From Hyphodiscus hymeniophilus (taxonomy: Eukaryota; Ascomycota; Leotiomycetes; Helotiales; Hyphodiscaceae): a stretch of 64,000 nt of DNA. The position numbers were made by a program, and so were the translations under genes. The DNA is taken from assembly GCA_016508695.1 (NCBI GenBank), contig VNKQ01000009.1, positions 310,001-374,000 on the forward strand. Reading direction: 5' to 3'. Below, in pieces: positions 36,227-47,274 of this stretch. Within the stretch, counting starts at the first letter, position 1, and each line of letters starts with the position of its first letter. The notes beneath the pieces were generated by a model that was not told the DNA's origin, ran no database searches, and saw only the letters and a program-made list of their open reading frames with translations.

Positions 36227-37429
36227 ACATGCCTTGACGCGACTCTGTTTACTGGCGTTATGATATTATGGCATGGTATGGAATGGATTATAGCTTAGGA
36301 AGCACCAAAATCAAGCTGGATGATACCATAACGCACCTATGTTCCCTCGAGATCTTGTGATTTGCGCAGAAGAAGGACATATTTATCTCATCCAGTTGGC
36401 GGAACGAGTATGACCAGTGTGAGCAGCAAATCATGCAATCACAAAAATAAGGACAAACAGCTTCCTGTCTGAGCAATGAGGAAATTTATCTTCTGATTTT
36501 GAATGAGCTATACCTTCGTTCTGTCCAGCTATTCCGGTCAATCAATTCTGATCTGCTATTAGGATAGTTCATTGAGATGGCTGCGCAATTAGACTGTCGA
36601 ATTGGCACAACGATTCAGACCATCAACTCATCCACTCGTGAATTGATTCCCTCAATGGCTGAAGAGGATTTCAATTCCAGCCATGTTCTTGAAGCCTTGT
36701 GCTTAAGTCCTAGTCCTTTGACTTCTATCCCAGACTTGAATCTCACCAGTGCGGGATCGACGGCAAGGATCTACGGACACCGTAGCACGGCCTTTGCAAC
36801 TTACTGTTACTCGAGTACTCAAGAGCAATCAGACAATCCAAAGAAGGAGTATTCCGGCTACATTTCGAGGAGTTTCCATATAATCAGACGAAGTTGTATG
36901 TCATTACTTCTCGTACGACGCCGCGGAAATCGTTCGGGAAATCTCAGCAAGCCACTGGTGTCACCAACCTGAGAAATCACAACGACATCCCGGACGAAGC
37001 CGTGGAAGTGTCGCAGAAGCAGCAGCCGTTTGATGTGCTTGGCGTCTCCGGCGCTTGAGAGTTTGGGGGTGCGACTCTTTGTCCCTCATATAAGCAACCG
37101 TCATCCCAATTCCCTCCATTCCTCAAAATTCGCATCTTTGACACGTTGACCGCCGTTTTACAACGGGCTAAATTGAGCAGTTTTGATTGGCTCATCAAAT
37201 TCTTTTGATTCCCCCACCAAAACCGTTATCGCCGTCTTATCCAAAATCTCGCTTTTCGAAGCCCAGAAAACCGAGTCACTTACCAAACCTACTTCTCCTC
37301 CAACGACGCTCAATCCTCCCATTACCAATATCACTCCTCACCTCCTACGAGTATCACTAGCCATCCGCCAAGGACCATTCCAGATTTACCCTTCGCTATT
37401 TTCTATTCCTTTCAATTCTCAAGCAAACA
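36227..37429. other. Intergenic region between eL8 and carbonic anhydrase
   Basis: About 1.2 kb. A plus-strand frame of 131 codons with a proper ATG at 36577 (to 36972) exists but shows no family features and is not called as a gene. The last 250 bases are C/T-rich and look like the promoter and leader of the carbonic anhydrase gene. Confidence 0.4.
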
Positions 37430-38347
37430 ATGGGTTCAGACGGTAACCAACCCCGCGACAAACGTCGTCCTCTTCGGCAAGCAATGCAACGCATGCTCCA
37501 AGCCCGACCTTGAATCAGAGCATCCGCTGATACAGACAAATCAAACAGAAGATGCTTTTAGCTATGCGCTGAGTTCCAACACTGCGTGGGCCGGCTACAA
37601 GGCCCATCAGAACCCACAATTCTTTCCCAAGATGAGCCAGGGTCAATCGCCTTCTATCCGTGAGTGCCGTTCCTCAACCCAACTCTCCACCTTTAACACG
37701 TTTCGGAAATAAGGATAAAAGCTAACGAGTGCTTGCCAACCATAGTCTGGATTGGGTGCTCCGACTCCCGCGTCCCTGAAACAACCCTCCTTGGTCTCCA
37801 ACCCGGCGACGTCTTTGTACATCGCAACATCGCCAATGTCGTCTCCCCCACCGATATCTCTGTCTCTGCCGTGGTCGAGTACGCAGTCAAGTTCCTGAAA
37901 GTCGCGCACATCGTTCTCTGCGGTCACACCTCCTGTGGAGGCGCCGCGGCCGCTCTCGGGGACTCCCAAATCGGAGGCGTCCTAGACACATGGCTCACCC
38001 CTCTGAAAGCCGTCCGGAAAGCCCACCTCGCGGAATTAGACGCCATCAAGGATTCTGGAGTACGGGGCGTGAGGCTGGCGGAGTTGAACGTGGAGAGGGG
38101 CGTGGAGACTCTGCTTAATATGTTCCTGGTCGAGGAGGCCATCAAGGAGAGAGGTCTCAAGGTCCATGGTGTGGTGTATGACATTGCGTGTGGCAAGCTC
38201 CGCGATCTGGGATGCGGGAATGCAGGACCAAGTGGTACAAGTGCTATTGGGGGAACGAGTGGAACAGATGATGGTGAGCACCTGACGGGAAAACATGCGA
38301 AGCTCGTTTTCAACGACGAGGGAGCTGAGATGCAGGTCGAGTCATAG
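37430..38347 (+). CDS. NCE103: Beta-class carbonic anhydrase
   Basis: Three exons (37430-37442, 37549-37659, 37746-38347) encode 241 residues. The enzyme interconverts CO2 and bicarbonate, supplying bicarbonate for carboxylation and CO2 sensing. The beta-class zinc site is complete: the Cys and the Asp/Arg dyad in WIGCSDSRVPET, and His plus Cys in LCGHTSCGG. The family block GDVFVHRNIANVV is present. The N-terminus after splicing reads MGSDEDAFSYALSSN and continues AWAGYKAHQNPQFFPKMSQG. The tiny 13-nt first exon and the 106-nt intron are inferred from frame, splice signals and family sequence, so the start is less certain than the rest. No mitochondrial presequence is evident. A Gly/Ser-rich loop near residue 205 appears to be a lineage feature. 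Confidence 0.92.
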
Positions 38348-38767
38348 CATGCGCCTGTCCTCAGACTCTTATGATCTCCCCAGCTGGAACTAATGGAACG
38401 AGGCTCGCGGGAGAGGCGTGAAAAGCAGAGGGCGGCTTTGGCGGTGCGGTAGATGGAGTTTGAGAGATGGCGTATTATAGATTGTGGATACCCGGGAAGT
38501 GCGACGGGATGTATACTTGACGGGGGCTCAGCCGGTTGCTAGATGCCAGGCGTTGGTTTTTCTAGTACAATTCATATGAAAAGCTCTTGTACTCGACTTT
38601 GGTCTCCATTTCGGCCTCCTAGTGGCCAACACAGTACTTCGTCTCGGCGTACATACATGGTATCATTCCGCAAGTTTCGACGTATCCAGCCTCTTTAACC
38701 AAGCTAATATCGACTCACAAGTGTCTAGCCAAGCTCGTCTTATCCACATACCTTCTCAGCGAGGTCA
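38348..38767. other. Short convergent intergenic region
   Basis: The 420 bases between the carbonic anhydrase stop and the stop of the minus-strand cyclodeaminase-family gene hold both 3' ends. No gene or repeat is visible. Confidence 0.5.
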
Positions 38768-40319
38768 TCAAAAATCCTTAAAGGTGGCACCGATGCCTTT
38801 CTCCTTAGCCATCCTCACAACCTCCGTCCCAACGACGAGATCCATGAGTCCAAGTCCCACAGATTTGTAAATCACATTACCCTTATGCAACCACTGGCTC
38901 AACTCTTCCTCCTCCTTGCTCACTTTCTTCTTCAGCGGCGCATCAGAAACGCCGCTCCCACGTCGACTCTTAAACACCCTCGACCCCCTCCTGGAAATAT
39001 TCGAAAAGGACGACTTCCGGGACGGAGATTTCGAGGAGTTTGTGCTTTCGAAGCTCTGCTCCCTAAATGCGAGAGCGAGGCTAGAAGACGGGGATTTTGC
39101 CCCGGTAGGAGAGGGTTCATCGAAGGGAGTGGGATCGCTAGAGTCATCAATGGCGGAGGAATCATCGTTGTTTTGATGGTAGGATTCCTCGACCATGACT
39201 ATCTCGCCGATTTCGATTACGTTGTTGGCGTGTAGGTTCCCGTCTGCTCGTGCTCGAGTGAGTTCGCCGGTCTCGCCGAGTGCGTTGATCGTGTCGACTA
39301 GCACCACCCCTCCCTCGATGGCCCGTTTCCTGAAATGATGGCCTGCACCATGTAGCTTCACTGCTTGTAGAAGAATCTCGGGCGGGATCTCTATCATGTG
39401 CGGCTTAAAGCTTCCCACTCCAATGATCAGCCGGCCCTTAACCCTGCCACTCGGATTCGTCAGGATGGTATGGTCGAACAACACTTCTGTGCTTGGAGTG
39501 GTACAAAATATAATATCCGCATTACGGATCTGATCTCGAGTCATGCGGTCGTACTCGTTGTATGAAGGAGTGATCATGCCGAACTTCACGGATTGCCATC
39601 CTTCGCGCCGCTTGGTAAGTTCGTCGGTTCCCAGCAGGCCCTTGTAGAAATCGCGGGACGTTTCGCTGAAACGATGGTTGATTATGTTTATTCGTTCGAT
39701 CGTTGCGCCGTGAAACATTAATGTTAGACGGACGTGCCAGAATCTGGGAGTGTGAGTTCTTGCTCGATATAAGGGTGTTGAGGCTCACGCTTGCTTTCCT
39801 GCGCCGAAGACCACTACTTCTTTGGGCTTGTGCCGCCGTACTATCAAGAGGGAGGATGCGAGGGCGGTTCGGAAGGCTGTGAGTTCCTCGGCATTTACGA
39901 ATCCTGTTGGCTGTCCTTCGTTGTTGAATAATGTGAGGGATCCCCGTGGAGTAGGCTTCTTGAGTTCGGGGGCATCTGGATCGTCGTTGAGAGGTGCATT
40001 CCTTGGTGCGCCTAATGTGACGACTACTCTTGTATCAGTCTTGCTGTTCAGAATGTCGACTGGCTGGTGGCATACCTTTCATCCCAATCCCAGCGGAGCT
40101 CGTTGAGGGCATAAACAGTGTTGTCGTTCCATTGTTCCTATCCAGCTGCTGACGCTCTGGTTGCTGGAAGCTGCACTCTTCCTTGTCCTTGTTGGCATTC
40201 GTCGAGTACTCATATAAGGCATCTCGCAGGGTCTTTTGTAACGCCTCGACTTCTTCTCTGTGGAGATTGTGTAGGAGAGACTTGACCTCAGTGTCGTTGA
40301 GGATTGTAAGAGAGCTCAT
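38768..40319 (-). CDS. Ornithine cyclodeaminase/mu-crystallin family protein
   Basis: Three exons (40319-40076, 40023-39789, 39743-38768) encode 484 residues. Family members are NAD(P)-dependent enzymes acting on amino or imino acids (ornithine cyclodeaminase, ketimine reductases). The Rossmann motif VVVFGAGKQAFWHVRLTLM spans the second intron. Other family marks are TLFMPSTSSAGIGMK, GSLTLFNNEGQPTGFVNAEE, NADIIFCTTPSTEVLF, GVGSFKPHMIEIP and the C-terminal VIYKSVGLGLMDLVVGTEVV. An insertion of roughly 90 residues rich in Ser, Arg and Lys (about residues 355-445) interrupts the C-terminal part and probably forms a disordered loop. The substrate cannot be read from sequence. The gene is divergent from an aldo-keto reductase with 524 bases between starts. 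Confidence 0.88.
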
Positions 40320-40843
40320 TGCAGAGTTCACACAGGGCGAGAATGGAAACTTTCGTGGCTATGATTAATTCATGGGTCCTTTGTTTTATCGAATATCAGG
40401 AGATGATTCAGAAGGTATTTCTCGTTCGTCTGAACAGCGCATTGGAGACATGTGAGCACGATAACATCGCGAGATGTTTATCTTGGCTCTTCGCTTCGTC
40501 TTCCTCTTCTTTGGCCGAAGTTTATCCGCTTATCTTAGCACGATGTTGAGAAGGTGGTGAAGAGAGGGGTTTCGGACTTAAGGTCAGGTGGCGAGCCCCC
40601 CAGAGCTTGGGATAGTGGGGGAGCTGTTAGGACAGGAAATAAATCAAATACTTGACATTCGGTGATGCTATCTCCATAATCTCCGAATAACCGTTCTTTT
40701 ATCACCTTACAAAACTCCAATCCCCCACTCTAGTCGTTTCTCTACCTCTCCAATTACTTCAATAGAGCCCCTCAACTCCCAACGCAAAGATCTCTGAAAG
40801 CACAACTCCCAATTCGAACGACGTTTAAGCTTCAGCAATCAAA
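40320..40843. promoter_or_regulatory. Divergent promoter, cyclodeaminase family / aldo-keto reductase
   Basis: The 524 bases between two divergent start codons contain no supported gene and should hold both promoters, allowing shared control of these two redox enzymes. The side facing the aldo-keto reductase is C/T-rich. Confidence 0.5.
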
Positions 40844-42082
40844 ATGGGTTCCAAGGCAGCTCCCAAGATGGAATACACACGTTTGGGGAACTCTGGCCTG
40901 AAGATCTCCAAAGTAATCTTTGGCTGTATGTCCATTGGAACCTCTGAATGGTACGTAACCATATCCTTATTACAAAGCAAACCCTTGAAGTCGACTTCGT
41001 GAGCCCTCACTAATCCTGCATTCTCTTAAGGCAAGATTGGGTATTGAACGAAACGGAAGCACTGCCTTTGCTCAAGCACGCCTACGACGTCGGCCTCAAT
41101 ACCTGGGATACGGCAGATGTGTACTCTAACGGTCGGTCTGAAGAAATCGTTGGCAAGGCCCTCAAGGAATACAATATCCCACGAAGCAAAGTCGTTATTT
41201 TGAGCAAATGCTTTTTCGGCGTCTCGAGTGGTGGACAACTCCCAATCTCTACATTGTCGACAAATGATGGAGAGTTCGTCAATCAGGTTGGTCTGAGCAG
41301 GAAGCACATCTTCGATGCCGTGGATAAGAGTGTTGCCCGTCTTGGAACATACATCGATGTCTTGCAGATCCATAGACTTGATCGCGATACTCCTAGGGAA
41401 GAGATCATGCGAGCTTTGAACGATGTTGTTGAATCGGGCAAGGTCCGCTATATTGGCGCAAGCAGTGTAAGTGTTGTTATCAGACATTGATGAGGGAAGC
41501 TTACCCTTCATAGATGGCTGCATGGGAGTTCCAAACTCTGCAAAATATCGCCGAGAAACACGGTTGGCACAAATTCATCAGCATGCAGAATTACTACAAT
41601 CTGCTATATCGCGAAGAAGGTGAGCTCCTTTTTTCCTAGTACATCCTGCTTAGAACTGATGTATGGAACCTTCAGAACGAGAGATGATTCCCTATTGCCG
41701 TGACGTTGGAGTTGGTATTATCCCCTGGTCGCCAGTTGCTCGCGGCGCTCTTACTCGTCCCTTCTCTGATCGTTCGACAACTCGCGAAAAGTCCGATAAG
41801 ATGCTGGCTGCTATGATACGCGGCAAGGAGACTGAAATTGATAAAAATGTTATTGGAAGAGTTGAGGAGATTGCTAAGAAGAAGGGTGTCTCCATGGCCA
41901 CCATCGCTACTGCATGGTGCCTATTAAAGGACAAGGTCAATCCTATCATCGGATTGAGCAGCAAGGAGAGAATCGACCAGGCTGTGGAGAGTGTGCACTT
42001 TGCGAGCTCTGGTAAATTGACTGCTGAAGATATTGCCTATCTCGAGGAGGGTTATGCGCCAAAGGAGAGACAAGGCTACTGA
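40844..42082 (+). CDS. Aldo-keto reductase
   Basis: Four exons (40844-40950, 41031-41466, 41514-41619, 41676-42082) encode 351 residues. It is an NADPH-dependent carbonyl reductase with a TIM-barrel fold. The catalytic tetrad is visible: Asp and Tyr in WDTADVYSNGRSEE, Lys in VVILSKCFF and His in DVLQIHRLD. The cofactor-binding C-terminal block is NPIIGLSSKERIDQAV. The start MGSKAAPKMEYTRLGNSGL is the usual family N-terminus. The sequence resembles the fungal YakC/aryl-alcohol dehydrogenase-like group; the substrate is unknown. All introns are 46-80 nt GT-AG. It lies tandem to a P450 and divergent from the cyclodeaminase-family gene. Confidence 0.94.
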
Positions 42083-42878
42083 GCAATGACTCCAGGGTCT
42101 GGCTGGTGATATAGATGGGGTTTCTAGAATGGATTGTGTTGATTTGAATTGTTGCAATGATTAAATCAAATAGATTTCTTCCACTAAAAGTATGGATCAT
42201 TTCGAATTCCGAGTTTCATCGGATTTGCGTCTCGCTGGGTCCGAGAGTACTTGTACTTGAAGTTTCGGTCACATAACTCGAAAACCCAATTAAGAAAATC
42301 GTGCATTTAAAGCTTACGTGCATCTTGGGAGACGAAACTTGTTCTCGCCTGGTTTGAGAAATAGTCGTTGAAAAGTAAGATGTTGATAGTGGTAGCTTCG
42401 ATTAATCGGGCAAGGTGTAAATAATGCAAGCATGAGTCGCCTCCACATTCCTCATTGAGAGCTTTGTGTACCCCACCTTACAGTACAGCAGGTACATACA
42501 GTAGGTAGGTAGGTAGGTACTGCCTCGCAATCGCAAGTGACGATAAGCAATCACGGGATTGATGATCTTTAAACAACCCTCGCTAAGAGCCGAATCCTTT
42601 CCAATAACCCGGCAAGCCATTATACACTCCCGTCCTCAGACTTATCATCCTCTTCCTTCAGCAGCAGTAACCAGTAGGACTTCCGATATCAGCCTTATCA
42701 GGTCCCGCCCTCGATTCAAGGAGGAAAGTATATAACGTCGACAAACCCCACTAGATCTCTGCCCGGATTTCAATCTACATCATGCCTTGTTGAACTTGAA
42801 CATCTTACTCTTAGCATCCACAAGGAGCATTCTATCTCAAGATTTCTCGAGATCCATCAGAACAAATTGAATCTCACC
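42083..42878. other. Intergenic region upstream of the P450 gene
   Basis: About 800 bases holding the 3' end of the aldo-keto reductase and the P450 promoter. Four tandem TAGG units sit at 42502-42517. The leader near 42780-42878 is C/T-rich. No gene is supported. Confidence 0.5.
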
Positions 42879-44575
42879 ATGGCGTTCTTGAGCGTACCTC
42901 TCCTGGCCGTACTCAGCGTCTGCTGCCTTGCGGTCTACAGATTCTTTATCTATCCCACCTTCATATCACCGCTTTCAAAGATACCAAATGCACACTGGAC
43001 AGCACCGTTCTCTCCACTCTGGATCTTATGGACACGGTACAGCAGCCGCGAGAATCGAGTGCTCCACGCCGCTCATCTCAAGCTTGGCCCCATCGTCCGT
43101 GTTGCTCCGAATGAAATCAGCATCAACGATGTTGCCGGGTTACGGACTGTGTATGCAGGCGGGTTTGAGAAAGGAGAATGGTACTCGATCTTCGATAACT
43201 ATGGGTATATCCACTTCCCATATCTATTTTCAACGCCCTGACAGAATGTAGAGTTCCATGTATGTTTTCAGAGTGGCATTCTCGTACACACTCAGCCCGA
43301 AAGCGTATGATCTCAAACACATACTCGAAATCCAACATTCACAACTCCGCCGCTTTGGCTGCTCAGGCACAAGCTATCCTCTACGGCAGACTTCTCCCCG
43401 CTGTCGATTCCGCCGATGTCAAGGGTATTGATGTCCATGATCTTTGGTTTGCAACTACTATGGATGGCATGACTGCCTACCAATTTGGTCTCAAGAATGG
43501 CAGTAATTTCCTCCAAGACGTAGCTTATCGTCGTCACTGGCTAGACCTCTACCAGGGCCGAAAGGGATCTACCTTTTTTACCCAAGAACTTCCTCAATTT
43601 CTCAAGTACTGCAAAAAGATTGGCATTAAACTCGTGCCCAAATGGGTGGACGATGCTAATCAAGAGCTTGAGGACTGGACCCAGATGCTTTGCGACAACG
43701 CTATGGCGTACATGAAGAGTTCCGCTGCTACAGACAAAGATGTTGCCAACGACCCTGTCGTATTGAACGCCTTGATATCTGGAATTGGCAAGGAAAAGAA
43801 GATGAAAGGAGAAGAATCCGTCTTGGCTTCCACAGCACTCAAGTACGAACGTCTTAGTATCGCAAGCGAAATGATCGATCATGTCGCTGCCGGCCACGAG
43901 ACTTCCGGAATCACACTCACCTACCTCTCATGGCAGCTGTCTCGAGACATCCCGCTTCAAGACAAACTACGTGCCGAACTCCTTGGGCTGAAACCAAACA
44001 TGCTCATGTCAAACTCACAGCCACAGATTCCAAGCTCCAAGGACCTGGATGCTCTGCCATTGCTCCATGCCGTGCTGATGGAAACTCTTCGACTCCATGC
44101 CCCGATTCCGGGAAATGAGCCACGCATCACGCCTTATCCTTCCTGCACGCTTGGAGGGTACACCGTACCTGGCGGTGTCAGAGTGGGTGCTCAAGCGCAC
44201 AGTGTTCATCGGAACTCGGAAGTATACCCGGATCCTGAGACATTCGATTACACCCGCTGGCTAGATGATGAGAACGGGTACTCGGAAGAGCAGCGAAAGG
44301 AAAGAGATCGTTGGTTCTGGGCTTTTAGCAGTGGTGGCCGCATGTGTGTTGGTAGCAACTTTGCTATGCATGGTGAGAATCCTCTTCTGCCGCAGAAATT
44401 GTCATGATTTGCAGCTGATGCGGAGACAGAGATCAAATTGGTGGTTGCGGCCGTCTACTCGAACTTCAGAACGCACATTGTAGACGATGATGGGATTGAG
44501 CAGACGGATAGTTACATAGCTGTACCTACGAGTAATCGGCTCATCTTAAGGTTTGAAAAAGTCGCCGATCAGTAA
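42879..44575 (+). CDS. Cytochrome P450 monooxygenase
   Basis: Three exons (42879-43204, 43252-44372, 44415-44575) encode 535 residues. An N-terminal membrane anchor (FLSVPLLAVLSVCCLAVYRF) indicates ER localisation with a cytosolic heme domain. The I-helix motif is AGHETS, the K-helix ExxR is ETLR, and the heme-binding loop FSSGGRMCVG has the ligand Cys near residue 474. The block GVPCMFSEWHSRTHSARKRM after the first splice is typical of fungal P450s of secondary or xenobiotic metabolism. The 42-nt last intron restores IKLVVAAVYSNFRTHIVD, which a simple frame misses because it runs into a stop at 44405. The clan and substrate cannot be assigned by eye. There is no oxidoreductase partner adjacent. 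Confidence 0.93.
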
Positions 44576-45695
44576 GCGTCATAATCAAAGCGTGCCGGGG
44601 AATGGTCCAAAATATTGGCGACGGAGAGTCTTTATTGCGCAGCTTTTATTTCTTAAGATGTAAAACTTGAGAACTGGGTAACATGACGATGGTAGAGATT
44701 TACGTTTTCGGCAACTCGCAACGGCCGATATATACTCGCTTATCACCGACGTCTGCATCTCCACATGCTGTCAACTATCAAGCCACACCGGGCATGATCG
44801 CGATAGTGAATGACCATTCGCAGTGCTTTGCGTAGTATTTTATCTCTGTGATTCATTTGTGATTCATGAAAATTGATAATACATCCGAAAACAATGACAA
44901 GAGAGTGCTCTATAATGAATATACTTTAAGTATATCATGGCTTAGGCTGTTTCTTTTTCTTTTAAAGAGTAAATCTTCATAGACTGCAAGGTACCGTAAT
45001 ATGAGATTATCAAAAATCCTAAGGAGAGCAGGCTTGAAGTATGGGGGCTTTGAACCGAAAGACATAATTGGCGCTACGAAGGCTTATGCAATGGCTTCGA
45101 TAGTTTTCGAGAGACGAGTATATCGCCGGGCCGAGTGGATGAAGCGAGCCGTCATATCATAAAGCGTCGTCGTTGGATCGTGTTCCAGTCCAATACTCCG
45201 TCGTCTGGTCTTACACGGAGAGGGAGGAGAGGCACGTCAGTACGGAAAACCACCTCTGTTCAATCACTCATCGTTGGAGCTGTTGACTTCTTATTCGGCC
45301 GGACCGCGGCCCGCCACAGCTTGGCTCGAGCAATGCAACATCCGCACCGGGCTGCGTGACAGCATCCTGTCGCGCAGCTACTACCAGTTTCTTCCCCCCC
45401 ATTCCTTCGACTGCAGACCCTTTAACGAAACTTATCTTTCCTGCTATGTGATGAACAACTCCACGGTAGCTGGATTTGAATCCTCCATCGTGGCTGAGAC
45501 GAACTATCTCGGGGAGAGCCCTGGGAATCGTTCGCTCGTGTCGCCTCCAGAATACATATCTGAGCAGGTCATCACACCGGCGGGGTGGAGCATTTGGAGT
45601 ACCACGCTGAAAGTGTCCTTCGGGTGTTTCGTGGTGGCGAAGGATAATCTATGATTTCCCAACTGTTGGATGAAAGGGTTGAGATCAAAGATCGC
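44576..45695. other. Convergent intergenic region
   Basis: About 1.1 kb between the P450 stop and the stop of the minus-strand OB-fold-like gene. Plus-strand frames at 45135-45359 and 45274-45654 exist; the second contains several N-glycosylation sequons but starts from a non-conserved ATG and shows no family features. I do not call a gene. Confidence 0.4.
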
Positions 45696-46790
45696 TCACT
45701 GCGTGTCTGGTGGTAGAACTTCTTTAAACGCTCCAACTCGATCCCTAGTCTTGCGATCTGGTCCCGATGCCGGTCCACCTCCCACAAATCTCAGCACCCA
45801 CTCCCGAACACTCTTCGTCTTGACGGCTTGCAGAGTCATCGTTCGTTCAGCGAGGTCCACCGCACTGTAGCAGCCACCAACATCCGTCCTATCAATCCTG
45901 GAGCGATACAAGAGATGGGCCTTGGTCATCTCCCTCCTCAGACTTTGCCCAAAGACCTTCCCTCTGAAGCTGCTAAGTGCAACGTTTCGTATCAAAACCA
46001 CATCTCGAGGACGAAGCCCACTTAAGACACTTCTCAAATCTCCATCAGCTGATTGCAAAGATGAAAGCCAGAAGTTGATAGTAAACCCAGACTTGGTTTC
46101 GTCTCCAGCGAGGACCTCGATCAGCTCCACATCGGCTCCTCGTCTGGTCTTGATAGATCGAGGTGGTGGGATTGAAATGATACCGACGATGAGATTGACG
46201 GTCATGGTCTGAGGATGGATTGAGTTGAGGTAGGTGGCATTCGGGACTTCTTTGAGGTTGGTCAGTTGCCCGGCATTGGGAATATCCTTAGGCCATGGTG
46301 ACTCGACAGAGCTTCTGTATGAAGAAGTCTCATTGCTGGAGATAGATGTGCCGGAATCCGACGTTGGTACAATTTGAGAGGATGGGATATCTTCGTGGAT
46401 CGCGTATGATTGTTCGTAGAACTGAGACAGGACCTGGTCTACTGACACCACTGAAGCCTGACTTTCACAACGTTGCGGCTGCGATTTGTCTTCAATAAAA
46501 GAGTCGATGTCCGAGGCACTAAAGAAAGCAGCTCCAGGGTGGTTTTGGTCATCGGGGTGGATTTGCGAGAGACCTGTCGCCAGATGACCCTTTTCCAGAG
46601 GAATAGATCTCCAAGATGGATTGTCCAATAATGTGTCGGCAGTGGCAGGGACGAAGGATGCATCGTCCACGTGAGCGAAGCCCGTGAACCGTGCAACCGG
46701 CTCACAGAGCGTATCAACCAGACTGGACTCATCCCAATCGAGAGCGGCCGACAGCGGTGCTCCTGTAAAAACCAGAATCTTTGGCGCCAT
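45696..46790 (-). CDS. Uncharacterised protein with a possible OB-fold
   Basis: A single-exon frame of 364 codons starting MAPKILVFTGAPLSAALDWDE. The frame stays open upstream to 46949, but MAPKILV is preferred because upstream sequence is leader-like. The first part (FTGAP, WRSIPLEKGHLATGLSQIHPDD) and the middle Ser-rich linker match nothing I know. The C-terminal half (MTVNLIVGIISIPPPRSIKTRRGADVELIEV and following, in shorter blocks) reads like the alternating beta strands of an OB-fold: ELIEVLAGDETKSGFTINFW then DVVLIRNVALSSFRGKVFGQS. Such folds bind single-stranded nucleic acid, as in RPA and telomere proteins. This assignment is inference from pattern only. The gene is divergent from the AIM32-like gene. 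Confidence 0.65.
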   Translation of the reverse strand: MAPKILVFTGAPLSAALDWDESSLVDTLCEPVARFTGFAHVDDASFVPATADTLLDNPSWRSIPLEKGHLATGLSQIHPDDQNHPGAAFFSASDIDSFIEDKSQPQRCESQASVVSVDQVLSQFYEQSYAIHEDIPSSQIVPTSDSGTSISSNETSSYRSSVESPWPKDIPNAGQLTNLKEVPNATYLNSIHPQTMTVNLIVGIISIPPPRSIKTRRGADVELIEVLAGDETKSGFTINFWLSSLQSADGDLRSVLSGLRPRDVVLIRNVALSSFRGKVFGQSLRREMTKAHLLYRSRIDRTDVGGCYSAVDLAERTMTLQAVKTKSVREWVLRFVGGGPASGPDRKTRDRVGAFKEVLPPDTQ

Positions 46791-47274
46791 CTTGGAAATC
46801 CACAGGTACCCTGAGGTTGTAGATACTTCGGCCGGTGTGGAGCTCGGATCCGAGGCTTGGAGGGGTGAGACCGTGAGATGGAGGTAAAACATCGACAGAT
46901 ACACTGGTACGGATAGGAGGCTCGGACATAAGAAAAGAGCGGGATGCACTTGCTTATCCCCTCCAATGTTTAAAAGTGCTGTTTAAACCCAGACGCGTCA
47001 CCTCATCGTCGAGTACAAGAAGGATAGGACACCTCGAGCCCACCGCTGTTTGATGCTCTTCATACTTTTGCCCCTTTTCGACACGACTGCTCGAGTGAAG
47101 GGGATCGTTCATTGCTGACGAGTATTTCTCACCGTCTGCGCCTTTCGGTCCCGACGGATCAGATTAGATCTCGGCAAATCCATGCGGATCTGATTGTTGA
47201 GAGACTGACTAATAGTACGGTGCTCGGAGTAAAGCATATCCCCAGTGCGGGCCGTCCACTCCTCCTGCCCCACC
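46791..47274. promoter_or_regulatory. Divergent promoter, OB-fold-like gene / AIM32-like gene
   Basis: The 484 bases between two divergent starts contain no other supported gene. Part of it (46791-46949) is an open continuation of the minus-strand frame, so the OB-fold-like gene could start further upstream and shorten this region. Confidence 0.45.

Noticed and set aside
45274..45654. 126-codon frame with several N-glycosylation sequons
   Set aside because: No signal peptide at its ATG and no spliced partner exon; short sequons arise easily by chance.
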